64,000 nt of DNA from Straminergon stramineum (taxonomy: Eukaryota > Streptophyta > Bryopsida > Hypnales > Calliergonaceae): contig OY987269.1 of assembly GCA_963920665.1 (NCBI GenBank), positions 11,472,501-11,536,500 on the forward strand, given 5' to 3'. The position numbers were made by a program, and so were the translations under genes. How positions within the stretch are numbered: position 1 is the first letter of the stretch; each line of letters opens with the position of its first letter. Below, piece by piece: positions 1-10,719 of this stretch. The notes under the pieces are model-generated. The model saw nothing but the letters and a program-made list of their open reading frames with translations. It made no database searches and was not told where the DNA came from.

Positions 1-1268
1 TTGAATATGTAAAATCACTTTTCATGTTCAAAAATGACATCATACAATTGTGTAGAATATGAGGCCATTTTCGAAGTATATATGCACTCAAACATGCACT
101 AGGAGGTGCAACAACAGTGATTGGAATTGGAAGTTTCATGTGTTGGAGGAAACATCTCAACATGATTAACAAGCTTGTATAACTAATGAATACATCAATT
201 AATTCATGCACCTTGCATGTCAAATACACAAAAATACCATCTTGTTAATTGCCACCCAAATTGTGCTTCTTAGAACTTTGGGGGTTAAGAATAGTTGGGT
301 TCACTTTATAGTCATTGTTACTGTACTTTCGTGGCTACATCCGAACAAAGGGATTAAGATGGATAGTTCCAAAATTAGCAAGTTTTTGCTACTATGCATA
401 AGGTAAACCAACCCATGACAAGCAAACTGCCTAATGCAATCATCTAGGAAGCCACCTATTGGAGTCTTACATCAACCCATGGCAGATTTTTTGTGATAAA
501 TGAGATTAGGACTACATTAGGCTGATTTGTGGCCATAATCTTGTCTTGGGAGATGGTCACGGAGTTACTAGTAACTATCATAAGGTACTTACACCAGTCA
601 AGTGTAAATTGGTCATAAGAAGTTATTTTTTTATTCCTTCATGTCATGGCCATGTTAAGAAATGTTGTAGCCATTTTAGAAAATGTTGCGACTTGTGACT
701 GCTTTAGGTGGTAAGATGACCATTATGGGAATCCTTTTTGTTGATTTGCGGTAGTCTACAGACTCTGCTGGGCTAATTGGGCTGTACACTTCAAAAATTC
801 ATAAAAAATTCTTACTTTATCCCAAAAATAAAATTTCAATTGCTTCCTTCAATTCTCTCATATGTCTATGTATGGAAAAAAAATCTGAATCATTTTGCTA
901 ATGGCAAGAGTACAGACCACTCATTCTGCCTGTCATAGGCAGGTTTACCTTAGTTACTATCATCAGATCAATCCAGTTTTCATATTTTCTTGTTGGGCAA
1001 GTGAAAGGAGCTTCCAACACACCAAAGAACACAACATTTGGATACTTATGCAAAAGTTACACATTTTTGGGGGTAGATGTTCCAAAATCATTTCTTCAAC
1101 ATGTATACATATCAATTTTGGAGATGTGCACACAGTGATGATGGCAGTTTGGGCAGGGTGCAATTTTGGGTGTACCCACAGTAACATCAATATTCTGACT
1201 CTTACCACTCAAAACATTTCCTTCTATTTACATTAAACAATATCTATACAAAAGCAGCATACATTCGA
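1..1268. other. Gene-free AT-rich flank left of the inverted repeat
   Basis: No coding gene or RNA is recognisable. The short open frames here have no family resemblance. Positions about 950-1190 are a diverged direct copy of 13140-13370. The sequence changes abruptly at 1269, where the left arm of the large inverted repeat begins. Confidence 0.6.
950..1190 (+). repeat. Dispersed repeat, copy 1 (partner 13140-13370)
   Basis: Shares ordered blocks with 13140-13370 in the same orientation, for example CTTCCAACACACCAAAGA versus GTTCCAACACACCAAAGA, then TAGATGTTCCAAAATC versus TAGATGTTCTAAAATT, then the GTGATGATGGC/GTAATGATGGC block. Both copies end near a G-rich stretch. No terminal repeats or coding capacity are visible, so the class is unknown. 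Confidence 0.6.
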
Positions 1269-2183
1269 TCAGTCCCGAATGCATCCGCTGTCATCAACAC
1301 CGTCAGGCAGACACTCCAATCCCACCAGAACTGTGCCAAGAAAGCCCCAAATTCCTCGTTCATCGCATCAATGCTGCAAGAAGTCTGCAACGGATAGTGT
1401 AATCCATGGCCAAAGCACGAGAAAGAAGCCTAGCTCCTAGACTCTCTTTTCTTGATACTTGATACTTGATACTTGATACTTGATACTTCAAAAAAAATAT
1501 CTTCCGCTTCCCATTGGAGAATATTCATACGAATTGGAAGCACCAAATGAGTATTCTGCCTCACGACACTCCCATCCGATCCAAACGGTGCCAAGGAAGC
1601 CCTAAATTCCTCGTTCATCGATGACACACCTCGATCAATGCAGCGGGAAGTCTGCAAGAATGTGTCATCCATAGCCAAAGCACAAGAAAGAAGCCTCCCT
1701 AACTCTCTTTTCTTGATCCTCGACCTTCCGTTTCAGGCCATTGAAGAATATCCATACGAATTGGACGCACCCAATACTGAGCCTCACATGCATCCGAGCG
1801 CTGCAGAAACAGAGACCCTGCAATCCGATCCAAACCGTGCCAAGGAGCTAGTAGCCCTCAATTTCTCGTTCATCACAAGCACAAACCTCTATCCATGCTG
1901 CAAGAAGTCTGCGAGAAAGTGTAATGCATGTCCTGAAAAGAAAGAAAGAAAGAAAGAAAGAAGCTTCCCTGTGGCTGAATCTTGAGCCAGGAGTCTCGAA
2001 TTTCATTTCATCTGCATTGTTCAACAAAATTGCTAAGACGGAAAGGCCGCATACTCCATCCGATCCTATTCAAACTGCGCCAAGGAAACCCTGATTCCTC
2101 GTTCGTCGCAAACTCTCCTCTATCAATGCTGCCAAAAGTGTGCAAGTACGTGTAATCCGTGTCCAGAAAAGAAACAAAGAAGC
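1269..2183 (-). repeat. Degenerate tandem array downstream of U6 (left copy, truncated)
   Basis: Mirror image of 9242-10156. Units of about 210-270 bp share the words GATGAACGAGGAATT, CAGACTTCTTGCAGCAT and GTTTGGATCGGATGG, read on the minus strand. The array is cut in mid-unit at 1269, whereas the right copy continues past its arm boundary. A 7-bp microsatellite (TACTTGA, about five copies, 1451-1489) and an AAAG microsatellite (about 1935-1962) lie within it. Confidence 0.75.
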
Positions 2184-2358
2184 TTCCCTCTGGCTCAATC
2201 TTGAGACAGGAATCCCAAATTTCGTTTCATTTGCAGTTTTGCACTGAACAAAATTCCTAAGACGGAAGGCCTCATGCTCATTCCATCCGATCCAAACTGC
2301 GCCGAGGAATCCCTACAGCGCAGCGGCCAGCCAGCAAGATAGAAAAAAGGGAAGGAAA

Positions 2359-2408
2359 AAAATTTGGACCATTTCTCGATTTGTGCGTGTCATCCTTGCG
2401 CAGGGGCC

Positions 2409-2440
<32 letters not shown>

Positions 2441-2460
2441 TCAGATGTCTCCGAAGAGAC
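2359..2460 (-). ncRNA. U6: U6 spliceosomal snRNA (left copy)
   Basis: Reads on the minus strand as a full-length, about 102-nt U6 RNA: the 5' stem-loop with UUCG tetraloop, the invariant block AACGATACAGAGAAGATTAG (holding the ACAGAGA box), then GCATGGCCCCTGCGCAAGG and the 3' part ending in a T-run that serves as the RNA polymerase III terminator. Relative to the common plant sequence, the 5' stem reads GTCTC/GAGAC rather than GTCCC/GGGGAC. The paired change keeps the stem, which argues for a functional RNA. U6 pairs with U4 and U2 and forms the catalytic core of the spliceosome. Identical to 8965-9066. Confidence 0.96.
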
Positions 2461-2480
2461 GAAAGCTACCCTCCACACAC

Positions 2481-2525
2481 CATATATATACCTCACACGT
2501 AACTACGACACAAACGATATGGGTT
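2481..2525 (-). promoter_or_regulatory. U6 Pol III promoter: TATA box and USE (left copy)
   Basis: Mirror of 8900-8944. A TATA element (2481-2490) begins 30 bp upstream of the U6 start, and a USE-like AACCCATATCG (2515-2525, minus strand) lies a further 24 bp upstream. The 24-bp spacing is the one plants use to recruit RNA polymerase III. Confidence 0.85.
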
Positions 2526-3837
2526 ATTTGCCTGGCCTTCCAACCGGTTTCCGGAAAACCAAAAGGAAAGGCCACCGGGTAGTACGAAACTTCAGTCAAA
2601 CTTCCATCCTTGGATTGGGAGATCTTATTGTAGCGGGATTAGAGGTGGTGCAAAGAAGATTCACACTGATTTCATAATTGTGGTTTACTCACAAAGGATG
2701 TGGAATACAATATGGGTTGGATGGATGATTTTCAAGGAAATGATGAAACAAAGAAATGCACCAATTCGTCTTGGAATGCGATAATTTTATTGGTGACTAC
2801 TTCGAAGATGCCATGTCCTTCAAGTGTTGAAAATTCTAAGAGAGTTGTTATTTTGGGGGGAAAAAATTTGGATTGTATCCAATGTATGGCTAATAGTTCT
2901 TCACTCTAGTAATAAATGGGAATCATATTAGTCTTATAAATCTTGGTGTTCTTGGTGTAAAAACAAACTTGAGGGATATATGATATTTGTCAAATTGGAA
3001 AATGATAGTGATCCAAGTTGATTAACAATGACGAATCCAAAAGATGATTTAACTCCACCAGAGGAAAAAAAAATGGAGTGCAAAGGAGGCATTTCAAAAA
3101 CTTTATTAATACATCACTAGATTGTCTAAAGGCCTTGGCTCATATAACAATGAATCTTGTCTAGAGAAGATGGTGTCAAATTGAGTTTTATATAAGCTTT
3201 GGTATAGAGCGTCTTGTTTAAAGTAGAGTCCTATATAAAGGGACTTTAGCACTACATTAGGAAAGTTGGGCCAAATTATTTGGATGCCATTTTGACAACA
3301 AAGGAAATTTCAATGTCATTTTTCCAACAACTTTGATAGTGAGTTGGCAAAGAGGTCAAATGGCACCAAATTATCTTGATAGCGTTTCCATTCACCATTT
3401 TCACGTGCCTCAAAGTTCTTGATGTAGTACTAGGGCGATGCCAGTGGCAATGGTACATCATAACAACAAATTTGTGTTCTTAAGATGGTAAAAATATAAA
3501 GATGAAAGGATGTAGTGGTGGGGCAATTGGACAAATTATGAACCCCTTCCAATGAGCAAGGATTTCATGGCATGGCAACAAATATTGAAAATCATTGAAG
3601 TATAAAGATAGGAAAATTTCACAATTTTTGTGTTCCTTGTGTGTAATGTGTTACTTATTACTTTGAATTAAGTTCTTCAAAATAACTTGTGACAGTGTGG
3701 ACAAAACAAGCTTGTTTTAAGTGATTGATGTTATGTCATTAAATTGCCCATTGCATAATATTGCTTGTGGAAAGTCTCATTGGAAATAAATAGCCAATCT
3801 ATTGCAATAATGAAGTTAATACTCACTTAATGTAGAA

Positions 3838-4876
3838 GCACCCATAACCAACCACTTGAGCAATTTAGAACGTGATATTTAGTAGTATAAAGTCAAGCAA
3901 ATATTTTGGTATTTGCAATGATAGAAATGACAGGGATTGCCAAAGAATTGGTAATTTTGTTCTTTAAGTTGTAATTACTATGAATTTTGATAGTGAATGC
4001 ATAATGAAGGATATGTATCATAGGACTTTGGGTACCAAAGTGCTACCACAACCAATTTTCTTGTGTAAAGAATCATGGAAATGAGTCCCAAACTCATGAG
4101 TTTCAAACACCCTATTGATTGCAAATGGAGCAATGGTTGGTAATCAATGCCTCCACCATATCTTTTTAGCAAATTTTCACCTCATTCAAGCTAACGAATT
4201 AGATTTCTGTTCAGATCTTCCTTTTAGGAGTATGAGATACGTGAGTTACCTTTTCACACGCCGGTAGTTCAGATAGTATGAAAACTGCGTAAATTATATT
4301 TTGTGGATTTCCGCTAAATTATAATATCTTTCCATATCAGTGCACCTTAAAATTTAACACGCAGTTCCCAATTTATTGCGAGTGAGTGTAATCACTGTGG
4401 GGGTGCACTAATCGAATTAACTTGTGTAAAAATCATCAAAGAGCCGAAAATCCGAAGAAATGAAATGACACGTATCTAATAGCGTTGACCTATGTCACCA
4501 TCTTGCAAAAGTCGAAGTATCTCAATCGTTTAGTTTGTCATCTGGAAACGTGTTACTTGTCATTCAAACAAAAGAAATATAGTGAGAAGCACTCATACTG
4601 TCTGGAGGCAACATTAAGAGCTTCAGATGATAAAAGGGTAAGCATGTCGTAATCAATAAGCTCTGAACCTGAAAGTGCATCAATTTCAGAAGATCATGAG
4701 GTGAAACTAATAATCAAATAGTATATCCACTTCGATGTACTCAGTGCACGAGTTGCCTTGGTTGCAATCCCAACAGCGAACAAAAACGTATTCATTGGTA
4801 CTGCTGAGCAACAAGAAAACTTGCTACAGAGCCCAGAGTTACACTATTGACGCTCTAGAACTCAAGCATTCGCGGC
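3838..4876. other. Spacer between left arm and RPL22 3' end
   Basis: No gene is recognised. About 320 bp past the arm edge, near 4158-4183, the sequence resembles (roughly 85 percent) the reverse complement of the segment just inside the right arm (about 7560-7586). An older, longer inverted homology therefore extends past the identical arms and is interrupted here by about 320 bp. The last 150-200 bp before 4877 probably are RPL22 3' UTR. Confidence 0.5.
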
Positions 4877-6206
4877 TCAATCCTCCTCCTCCGCATCTTG
4901 GTCCGCGATGTTGAAGTACCGCAACTCGTACACATTCCTGTCCTTGTTGGATGCAATCACTCGGAGCCAATCCCTCACATTGTGCTTCTTCAAATACTTC
5001 TTTGTCAAGTACTTCAAGTACCTGTATAGTTCACAAACGTAGCAATGAGGCATTAGAGGAATGGAGCATCAAAGCAGCGATATTACGCAACCTCCTCCGA
5101 CAGAGAGCTTCAAAGACCAGAGACAGTGCAAGAATACAACAAATCCGCGACAGAGACCACTGCTGCATGAGGGACACCAATCCCTCAGGTTACTCCTCCA
5201 GTACATCTAATGAGAATCATATGCTCCCCGACGGAGCATTCCAGGAGGGCGGGGGGGCTGCCACAGAAGTCTGCCCTATGCCTAAACCCTAATTTGAGAG
5301 TGCAGAACAACACCACGGCGAACAACAAACCCCCAGAGATTACTGCACATTACTGGTCACCTCAAATGTGCTTTAAACAAATAGAACTACAGGTCTATCA
5401 GGCGAGAAACAGTTAACAGATGAACACCGAATCTACTCGGATGCAAAAATCAATCTGCTGAATCCTTTTCAATCCAAATAAATCTCTCAATTTAAGTGAC
5501 TCACTTCACTTGTGGAAATCTAACCTAAATGCGCACAGAATGCAGGTGTCCTTGGAACAACATGAAGATTTTGTGATGACCATCCAACTATCTATCTACT
5601 AAACATCTGTCCTCTTCTCGATACTCCTAATCAAGAGTATGTTATCAAACAACAGTGTGCGAAGGCTCGTCAGAGTTGTTTTGGCGGTACGGTTCCCACC
5701 TCCAGCGGCCGAAGCCAACACGTTGTCCTCCCAGACGATTCAAATTGTCTAACTACACATATTCAGCTCTCTCAGCTCAACTACACTATAATTGCTTCTG
5801 TTAGACATCATTCCTCAACAGCAAACCCTAATTCCATGGCCTAGCTAGCTCTACAATCCTTATCTCCACCACGTATCCATCACAACGAAAGCCCAACAAT
5901 CATAAATTAAAAGCCCTAAACCTAAAAGCAGACAATTTAAAAAAACTGTGGTGTTTATTACCTCTTGGAGAACGAGCTCTCGGAGGTAACGCTGATCTTG
6001 TTCTTCTCCCGGGCGATAGAGACGGCGGTTCCGAGAACTCCGGCCTTTCCGTCGACCTTGATACGGTCGTTGAGGAACTTCTCGAAGGAGGCGATGTCCA
6101 TAATCTTGTCCTCCACGGGCTTGCCGCAGTCGATGGTGAACGTCTGCGCCTTCTTCTTGCCCTTGGTAGAGGCACCGGGCGCCTTCTTGGCCATGGGAGC
6201 AGGCAT
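4877..6206 (-). CDS. RPL22: 60S ribosomal protein L22 (eL22), two exons
   Basis: Structural protein of the large cytosolic ribosomal subunit. Coding exons, in gene order, are 6206-5962 (245 nt, ends in phase 2) and 5021-4877 (145 nt), giving 129 residues; eL22 is usually about 120-130. Exon 1 encodes a short basic N-terminus followed by the eL22 core: [20 protein letters not shown], then [16 protein letters not shown] and SESSFSKR. Exon 2 supplies [20 protein letters not shown], then [17 protein letters not shown], and the acidic tail ending EEED. The 940-bp intron has GT-AG ends and the junction rebuilds [15 protein letters not shown]. The first ATG gives MPAPMAKK; a second in-frame ATG at 6194 would give MAKK. 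The gene lies in the spacer between inverted arms carrying U6. A telo-box lies upstream. Confidence 0.96.
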
Positions 6207-6320
6207 GTTGAAGGGGCTGGGAGTGAACTGGGGATAACGAGGAGCAGAGGCTGAGCTGAGCCTGGCAGCGAAAGAGAGAGGGCTAGGGTGCGAGAAGACG
6301 ATCTAAACTCAGAATGCTCC

Positions 6321-6486
6321 AAACCCTAATCTGTAGAACTGGATGGACAGATTCTGAATGGACGGATTGAAGATGAACATAGTGTGGATGGACAGATTCT
6401 GCGCGTTACTGTCACGGTCAGTACTCAGTAAGGCAATATGGATGTAAGAATCGTTGTCGGCTGAGACCCTAGATGGACAGATTCTG
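6321..6486 (-). promoter_or_regulatory. RPL22 upstream region: telo-box and three copies of a 15-bp motif
   Basis: AAACCCTAA (6321-6329), the telo-box typical of plant ribosomal-protein promoters, lies 115 bp upstream of the start codon. Three exact copies of GATGGACAGATTCTG, all in the same orientation on the plus strand, follow at 6342-6356, 6387-6401 and 6472-6486. Their function is unknown. Placement in promoter or 5' UTR is inferred from position only. Confidence 0.55.
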
Positions 6487-6539
6487 TCGGGTTCGAGGTT
6501 CATATAGCACCCGGGTTACTATAAAATGCAATTTAGAAT

Positions 6540-7587
6540 AACAATATAACGATGACTCTCAAACAATAATAGTAAAATATGATCCATAGATCATATCAAA
6601 TACAACTATATCAACTAGTACACAAACTAATATTTTTCAATAAAATTTGAATCCAAAAATTGAAAGTTCCTTCTAAAATCGATTGTAGTGAATATTTGTG
6701 ATTTTTACCCAAAAAAATCCCTTTAAGTTGAAAATGTTCCATTCTAATCATAGTGGTTTTTGAAGATTTTTATTTTTATTTTTTATTTCAATTATTTTGA
6801 AAATAGACCTATTAATATCCTTTAAATTATAAAGTACTTGCAAAGCAAAGTGAGTCTTCAAAATCTATACCATACAAATGTTAAAGAACTAACACAAGAA
6901 TCTTCAAAAAGAATTGAAGGATGAGAAAACACATCTTCATGTACTTGGGATGTGTTTGTGTTCATTTGTTGTTCAAAATATAAACATTTAGTCCTTTAAG
7001 AGTTAAGTATAAACTATGGGTATATATTGCTTTCTTCAAAATTCCAATTGCACTTGTCAATATATGAATAGTGAACACATGAAGACATATATGGACCAAC
7101 ACTAAACATATATGAATGCTTTTAGGTCTTTTGCAATTTCAACATCCAAATTCATAACTAATTCCACAAAGGTCCAAAACATATCAAATAAATTGGGTCA
7201 GATGCCAATTCCATTTATAATGTAAGAAAAATTTACTGAAAAATATATTTCAAGAAGTAAAACCTCCCCCAAATTCCAAATTAGTTAATAAGTAGTCACT
7301 TTATGGACCTCTTATATTAGATAAGCTAATGCTATATGGGTATAGATATTGAATGCTAATTGACATTTGCATAGCAAGGATAAGGAAATTTCACCTAATT
7401 GTAGACCCTTTCTAAAACTAATCAATACAAATTTTTGCATAGAATGCACTAAACTATTTTCATACTAATTCAACTACCATAGTATGAAAAGATAATTCAC
7501 ATATTTTAAACTTCTAAAGAAAGCAAGTTCTACACAAAAATTTCTTTAGAATCATAATGCTTGAACGAGGTTTGAAGATTTGCTAAG
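6540..7587. other. Gene-free AT-rich spacer between RPL22 and the right arm
   Basis: No gene is recognised. It contains one member (about 7105-7265, minus orientation) of a four-copy dispersed family, and the motif AGTCCTTTAAGAGTTAAG (6990-7007), related to a word recurring across the window. Confidence 0.55.
7105..7265 (-). repeat. Dispersed repeat family A, copy 1
   Basis: On the minus strand it shares ordered blocks with 46035-46215 and 54395-54560: CTTCTTGAAATAT, TTTTTCAGTAAATTT, TGGAATTGGCATCTGACCCA, TTTTGGACCTTTGTGGAATT. A more diverged copy is at about 39580-39690 (minus). No terminal repeats were seen. Confidence 0.65.
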
Positions 7588-8899
7588 TTCTACATTAAGT
7601 GAGTATTAACTTCATTATTGCAATAGATTGGCTATTTATTTCCAATGAGACTTTCCACAAGCAATATTATGCAATGGGCAATTTAATGACATAACATCAA
7701 TCACTTAAAACAAGCTTGTTTTGTCCACACTGTCACAAGTTATTTTGAAGAACTTAATTCAAAGTAATAAGTAACACATTACACACAAGGAACACAAAAA
7801 TTGTGAAATTTTCCTATCTTTATACTTCAATGATTTTCAATATTTGTTGCCATGCCATGAAATCCTTGCTCATTGGAAGGGGTTCATAATTTGTCCAATT
7901 GCCCCACCACTACATCCTTTCATCTTTATATTTTTACCATCTTAAGAACACAAATTTGTTGTTATGATGTACCATTGCCACTGGCATCGCCCTAGTACTA
8001 CATCAAGAACTTTGAGGCACGTGAAAATGGTGAATGGAAACGCTATCAAGATAATTTGGTGCCATTTGACCTCTTTGCCAACTCACTATCAAAGTTGTTG
8101 GAAAAATGACATTGAAATTTCCTTTGTTGTCAAAATGGCATCCAAATAATTTGGCCCAACTTTCCTAATGTAGTGCTAAAGTCCCTTTATATAGGACTCT
8201 ACTTTAAACAAGACGCTCTATACCAAAGCTTATATAAAACTCAATTTGACACCATCTTCTCTAGACAAGATTCATTGTTATATGAGCCAAGGCCTTTAGA
8301 CAATCTAGTGATGTATTAATAAAGTTTTTGAAATGCCTCCTTTGCACTCCATTTTTTTTTCCTCTGGTGGAGTTAAATCATCTTTTGGATTCGTCATTGT
8401 TAATCAACTTGGATCACTATCATTTTCCAATTTGACAAATATCATATATCCCTCAAGTTTGTTTTTACACCAAGAACACCAAGATTTATAAGACTAATAT
8501 GATTCCCATTTATTACTAGAGTGAAGAACTATTAGCCATACATTGGATACAATCCAAATTTTTTCCCCCCAAAATAACAACTCTCTTAGAATTTTCAACA
8601 CTTGAAGGACATGGCATCTTCGAAGTAGTCACCAATAAAATTATCGCATTCCAAGACGAATTGGTGCATTTCTTTGTTTCATCATTTCCTTGAAAATCAT
8701 CCATCCAACCCATATTGTATTCCACATCCTTTGTGAGTAAACCACAATTATGAAATCAGTGTGAATCTTCTTTGCACCACCTCTAATCCCGCTACAATAA
8801 GATCTCCCAATCCAAGGATGGAAGTTTGACTGAAGTTTCGTACTACCCGGTGGCCTTTCCTTTTGGTTTTCCGGAAACCGGTTGGAAGGCCAGGCAAAT

Positions 8900-8944
8900 A
8901 ACCCATATCGTTTGTGTCGTAGTTACGTGTGAGGTATATATATG
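8900..8944 (+). promoter_or_regulatory. U6 Pol III promoter: USE and TATA box (right copy)
   Basis: AACCCATATCG (8900-8910) matches the plant USE consensus RTCCCACATCG at 8 or 9 of 11 positions. TATATATATG begins at 8935, 30 bp before the RNA start, and 24 bp separate the two elements. Plant Pol III snRNA promoters use about this spacing, while Pol II ones use about ten bp more. Confidence 0.87.
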
Positions 8945-8964
8945 GTGTGTGGAGGGTAGCTTTC

Positions 8965-8984
8965 GTCTCTTCGGAGACATCTGA

Positions 8985-9016
<32 letters not shown>

Positions 9017-9066
9017 GGCCCCTGCGCAAGGATGACACGCACAAATCGAGAAATGGTCCAAATTTT
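8965..9066 (+). ncRNA. U6: U6 spliceosomal snRNA (right copy)
   Basis: Full-length U6: 5' stem GTCTCTTCGGAGAC, the ACAGAGA box within ATACAGAGAAGATTAGCATG, the block CCCCTGCGCAAGGATGACAC, and a 3' end running into seven T residues (Pol III terminator). The 5' stem has a compensated base-pair change from the usual plant C-G pair to U-A, which keeps the hairpin. Same sequence as the minus-strand copy at 2359-2460. With an intact USE, TATA box and terminator, both copies look expressible. Transcription runs away from RPL22 in both cases. Confidence 0.97.
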
Positions 9067-9241
9067 TTTCCTTCCCTTTTTTCTATCTTGCTGGCTGGCC
9101 GCTGCGCTGTAGGGATTCCTCGGCGCAGTTTGGATCGGATGGAATGAGCATGAGGCCTTCCGTCTTAGGAATTTTGTTCAGTGCAAAACTGCAAATGAAA
9201 CGAAATTTGGGATTCCTGTCTCAAGATTGAGCCAGAGGGAA

Positions 9242-10262
9242 GCTTCTTTGTTTCTTTTCTGGACACGGATTACACGTACTTGCACACTTTTGGCAGCATT
9301 GATAGAGGAGAGTTTGCGACGAACGAGGAATCAGGGTTTCCTTGGCGCAGTTTGAATAGGATCGGATGGAGTATGCGGCCTTTCCGTCTTAGCAATTTTG
9401 TTGAACAATGCAGATGAAATGAAATTCGAGACTCCTGGCTCAAGATTCAGCCACAGGGAAGCTTCTTTCTTTCTTTCTTTCTTTCTTTTCAGGACATGCA
9501 TTACACTTTCTCGCAGACTTCTTGCAGCATGGATAGAGGTTTGTGCTTGTGATGAACGAGAAATTGAGGGCTACTAGCTCCTTGGCACGGTTTGGATCGG
9601 ATTGCAGGGTCTCTGTTTCTGCAGCGCTCGGATGCATGTGAGGCTCAGTATTGGGTGCGTCCAATTCGTATGGATATTCTTCAATGGCCTGAAACGGAAG
9701 GTCGAGGATCAAGAAAAGAGAGTTAGGGAGGCTTCTTTCTTGTGCTTTGGCTATGGATGACACATTCTTGCAGACTTCCCGCTGCATTGATCGAGGTGTG
9801 TCATCGATGAACGAGGAATTTAGGGCTTCCTTGGCACCGTTTGGATCGGATGGGAGTGTCGTGAGGCAGAATACTCATTTGGTGCTTCCAATTCGTATGA
9901 ATATTCTCCAATGGGAAGCGGAAGATATTTTTTTTGAAGTATCAAGTATCAAGTATCAAGTATCAAGTATCAAGAAAAGAGAGTCTAGGAGCTAGGCTTC
10001 TTTCTCGTGCTTTGGCCATGGATTACACTATCCGTTGCAGACTTCTTGCAGCATTGATGCGATGAACGAGGAATTTGGGGCTTTCTTGGCACAGTTCTGG
10101 TGGGATTGGAGTGTCTGCCTGACGGTGTTGATGACAGCGGATGCATTCGGGACTGAATATTTGCTGAAGGAAATTTTGAGGTACATCATCATGATAGAGA
10201 GGGAGGCTTCTTTCTTTTGTTCTGGACATGGAATACACTTGGTTGCAGAATTCTTGCTCATC
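9242..10262 (+). repeat. Degenerate tandem array downstream of U6 (right copy)
   Basis: Units start with GCTTCTTT at 9242, 9461, 9731, 9996 and 10206, spaced about 219, 270, 265 and 210 bp. Each carries a TTACAC/GACACA word, TGCAGACTTCTTGCAGCAT, GATGAACGAGGAATT and GTTTGGATCGGATGG, much mutated. Within it lie an AAAG/CTTT microsatellite (about 9463-9490) and a 7-bp microsatellite (ATCAAGT, about 9936-9974). A partial unit lies between U6 and 9242. The origin is unknown, and no reading frame is kept through all units. Confidence 0.75.
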
Positions 10263-10719
10263 GTTTCATTGATGGACTTGCGTGGTCAGGTATCATGGTC
10301 AGTTTGAATTGAGTTTACACTGATTTCTTGATGTTGCAAGGTCGCGCATTAGAAGTTTTTAGGTTTAAAAAACCTCACTGCTTTTGAAGGATTACAGTTC
10401 TAAATGTAACTAAGGTATAGAAATCTCAAATTTACAATCTTGTATAGTACATGTTGTAGATGACGTGAATCAAATTTGGAGTCATTTGTCCATATAAATT
10501 GCAAGATTATAATGTTTTAGTGTTGAAAAAAAGATGTGGAAATTTTCCTAGCAACATATCTAAAGGTGAAATTCGATTTGTAAACCTACTCAAATAAAAA
10601 AAACTTGAAACTCTAAAGTGCTTCAAAACCAATATACAAACACATGGTTGGAAAAAAAATGACATCATTCAAATGACTCATTGTGTTTGCAAAATGGTTT
10701 TGGATTAGCAAGAAATAGC

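Larger units (their letters stand above)
1269..3837 (+). repeat. Left arm of a large near-perfect inverted repeat
   Basis: This 2,569-bp arm is the reverse complement of 7588-10156. Paired positions always add up to 11425, so there is no insertion or deletion along the whole arm. Every open frame of notable length in one arm has an identical translation in the other, and I saw no base difference where I compared by eye. The arm holds a U6 snRNA gene (2359-2460), its promoter, and part of a degenerate tandem array. It is separated from the other arm by 3,750 bp containing RPL22. Confidence 0.93.
7588..10156 (-). repeat. Right arm of a large near-perfect inverted repeat
   Basis: Reverse complement of 1269-3837 without length change. 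It carries the second U6 gene with promoter and most of the downstream tandem array. The array's repeat unit continues unbroken past 10156, so this arm looks like the parental copy and the left arm like the duplicate. Confidence 0.93.

Noticed and set aside
895..1236. 113-residue open frame (plus) and its antisense 81-residue frame
   Set aside because: Lies in a dispersed repeat; composition is Cys/His/Ser-rich as expected of random AT-rich DNA. The copy at 13.1-13.4 kb does not keep the frame.
1638..1985. 115-residue open frame in the U6-linked tandem array
   Set aside because: The frame does not continue through neighbouring units, and unit spacing changes by non-multiples of three. Its identical copy at 9440-9787 only reflects the inverted arm.
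4951..5416. Open frames of 113 and 68 residues on the plus strand
   Set aside because: They overlap RPL22 exon 2 in antisense and its intron, with no family resemblance.
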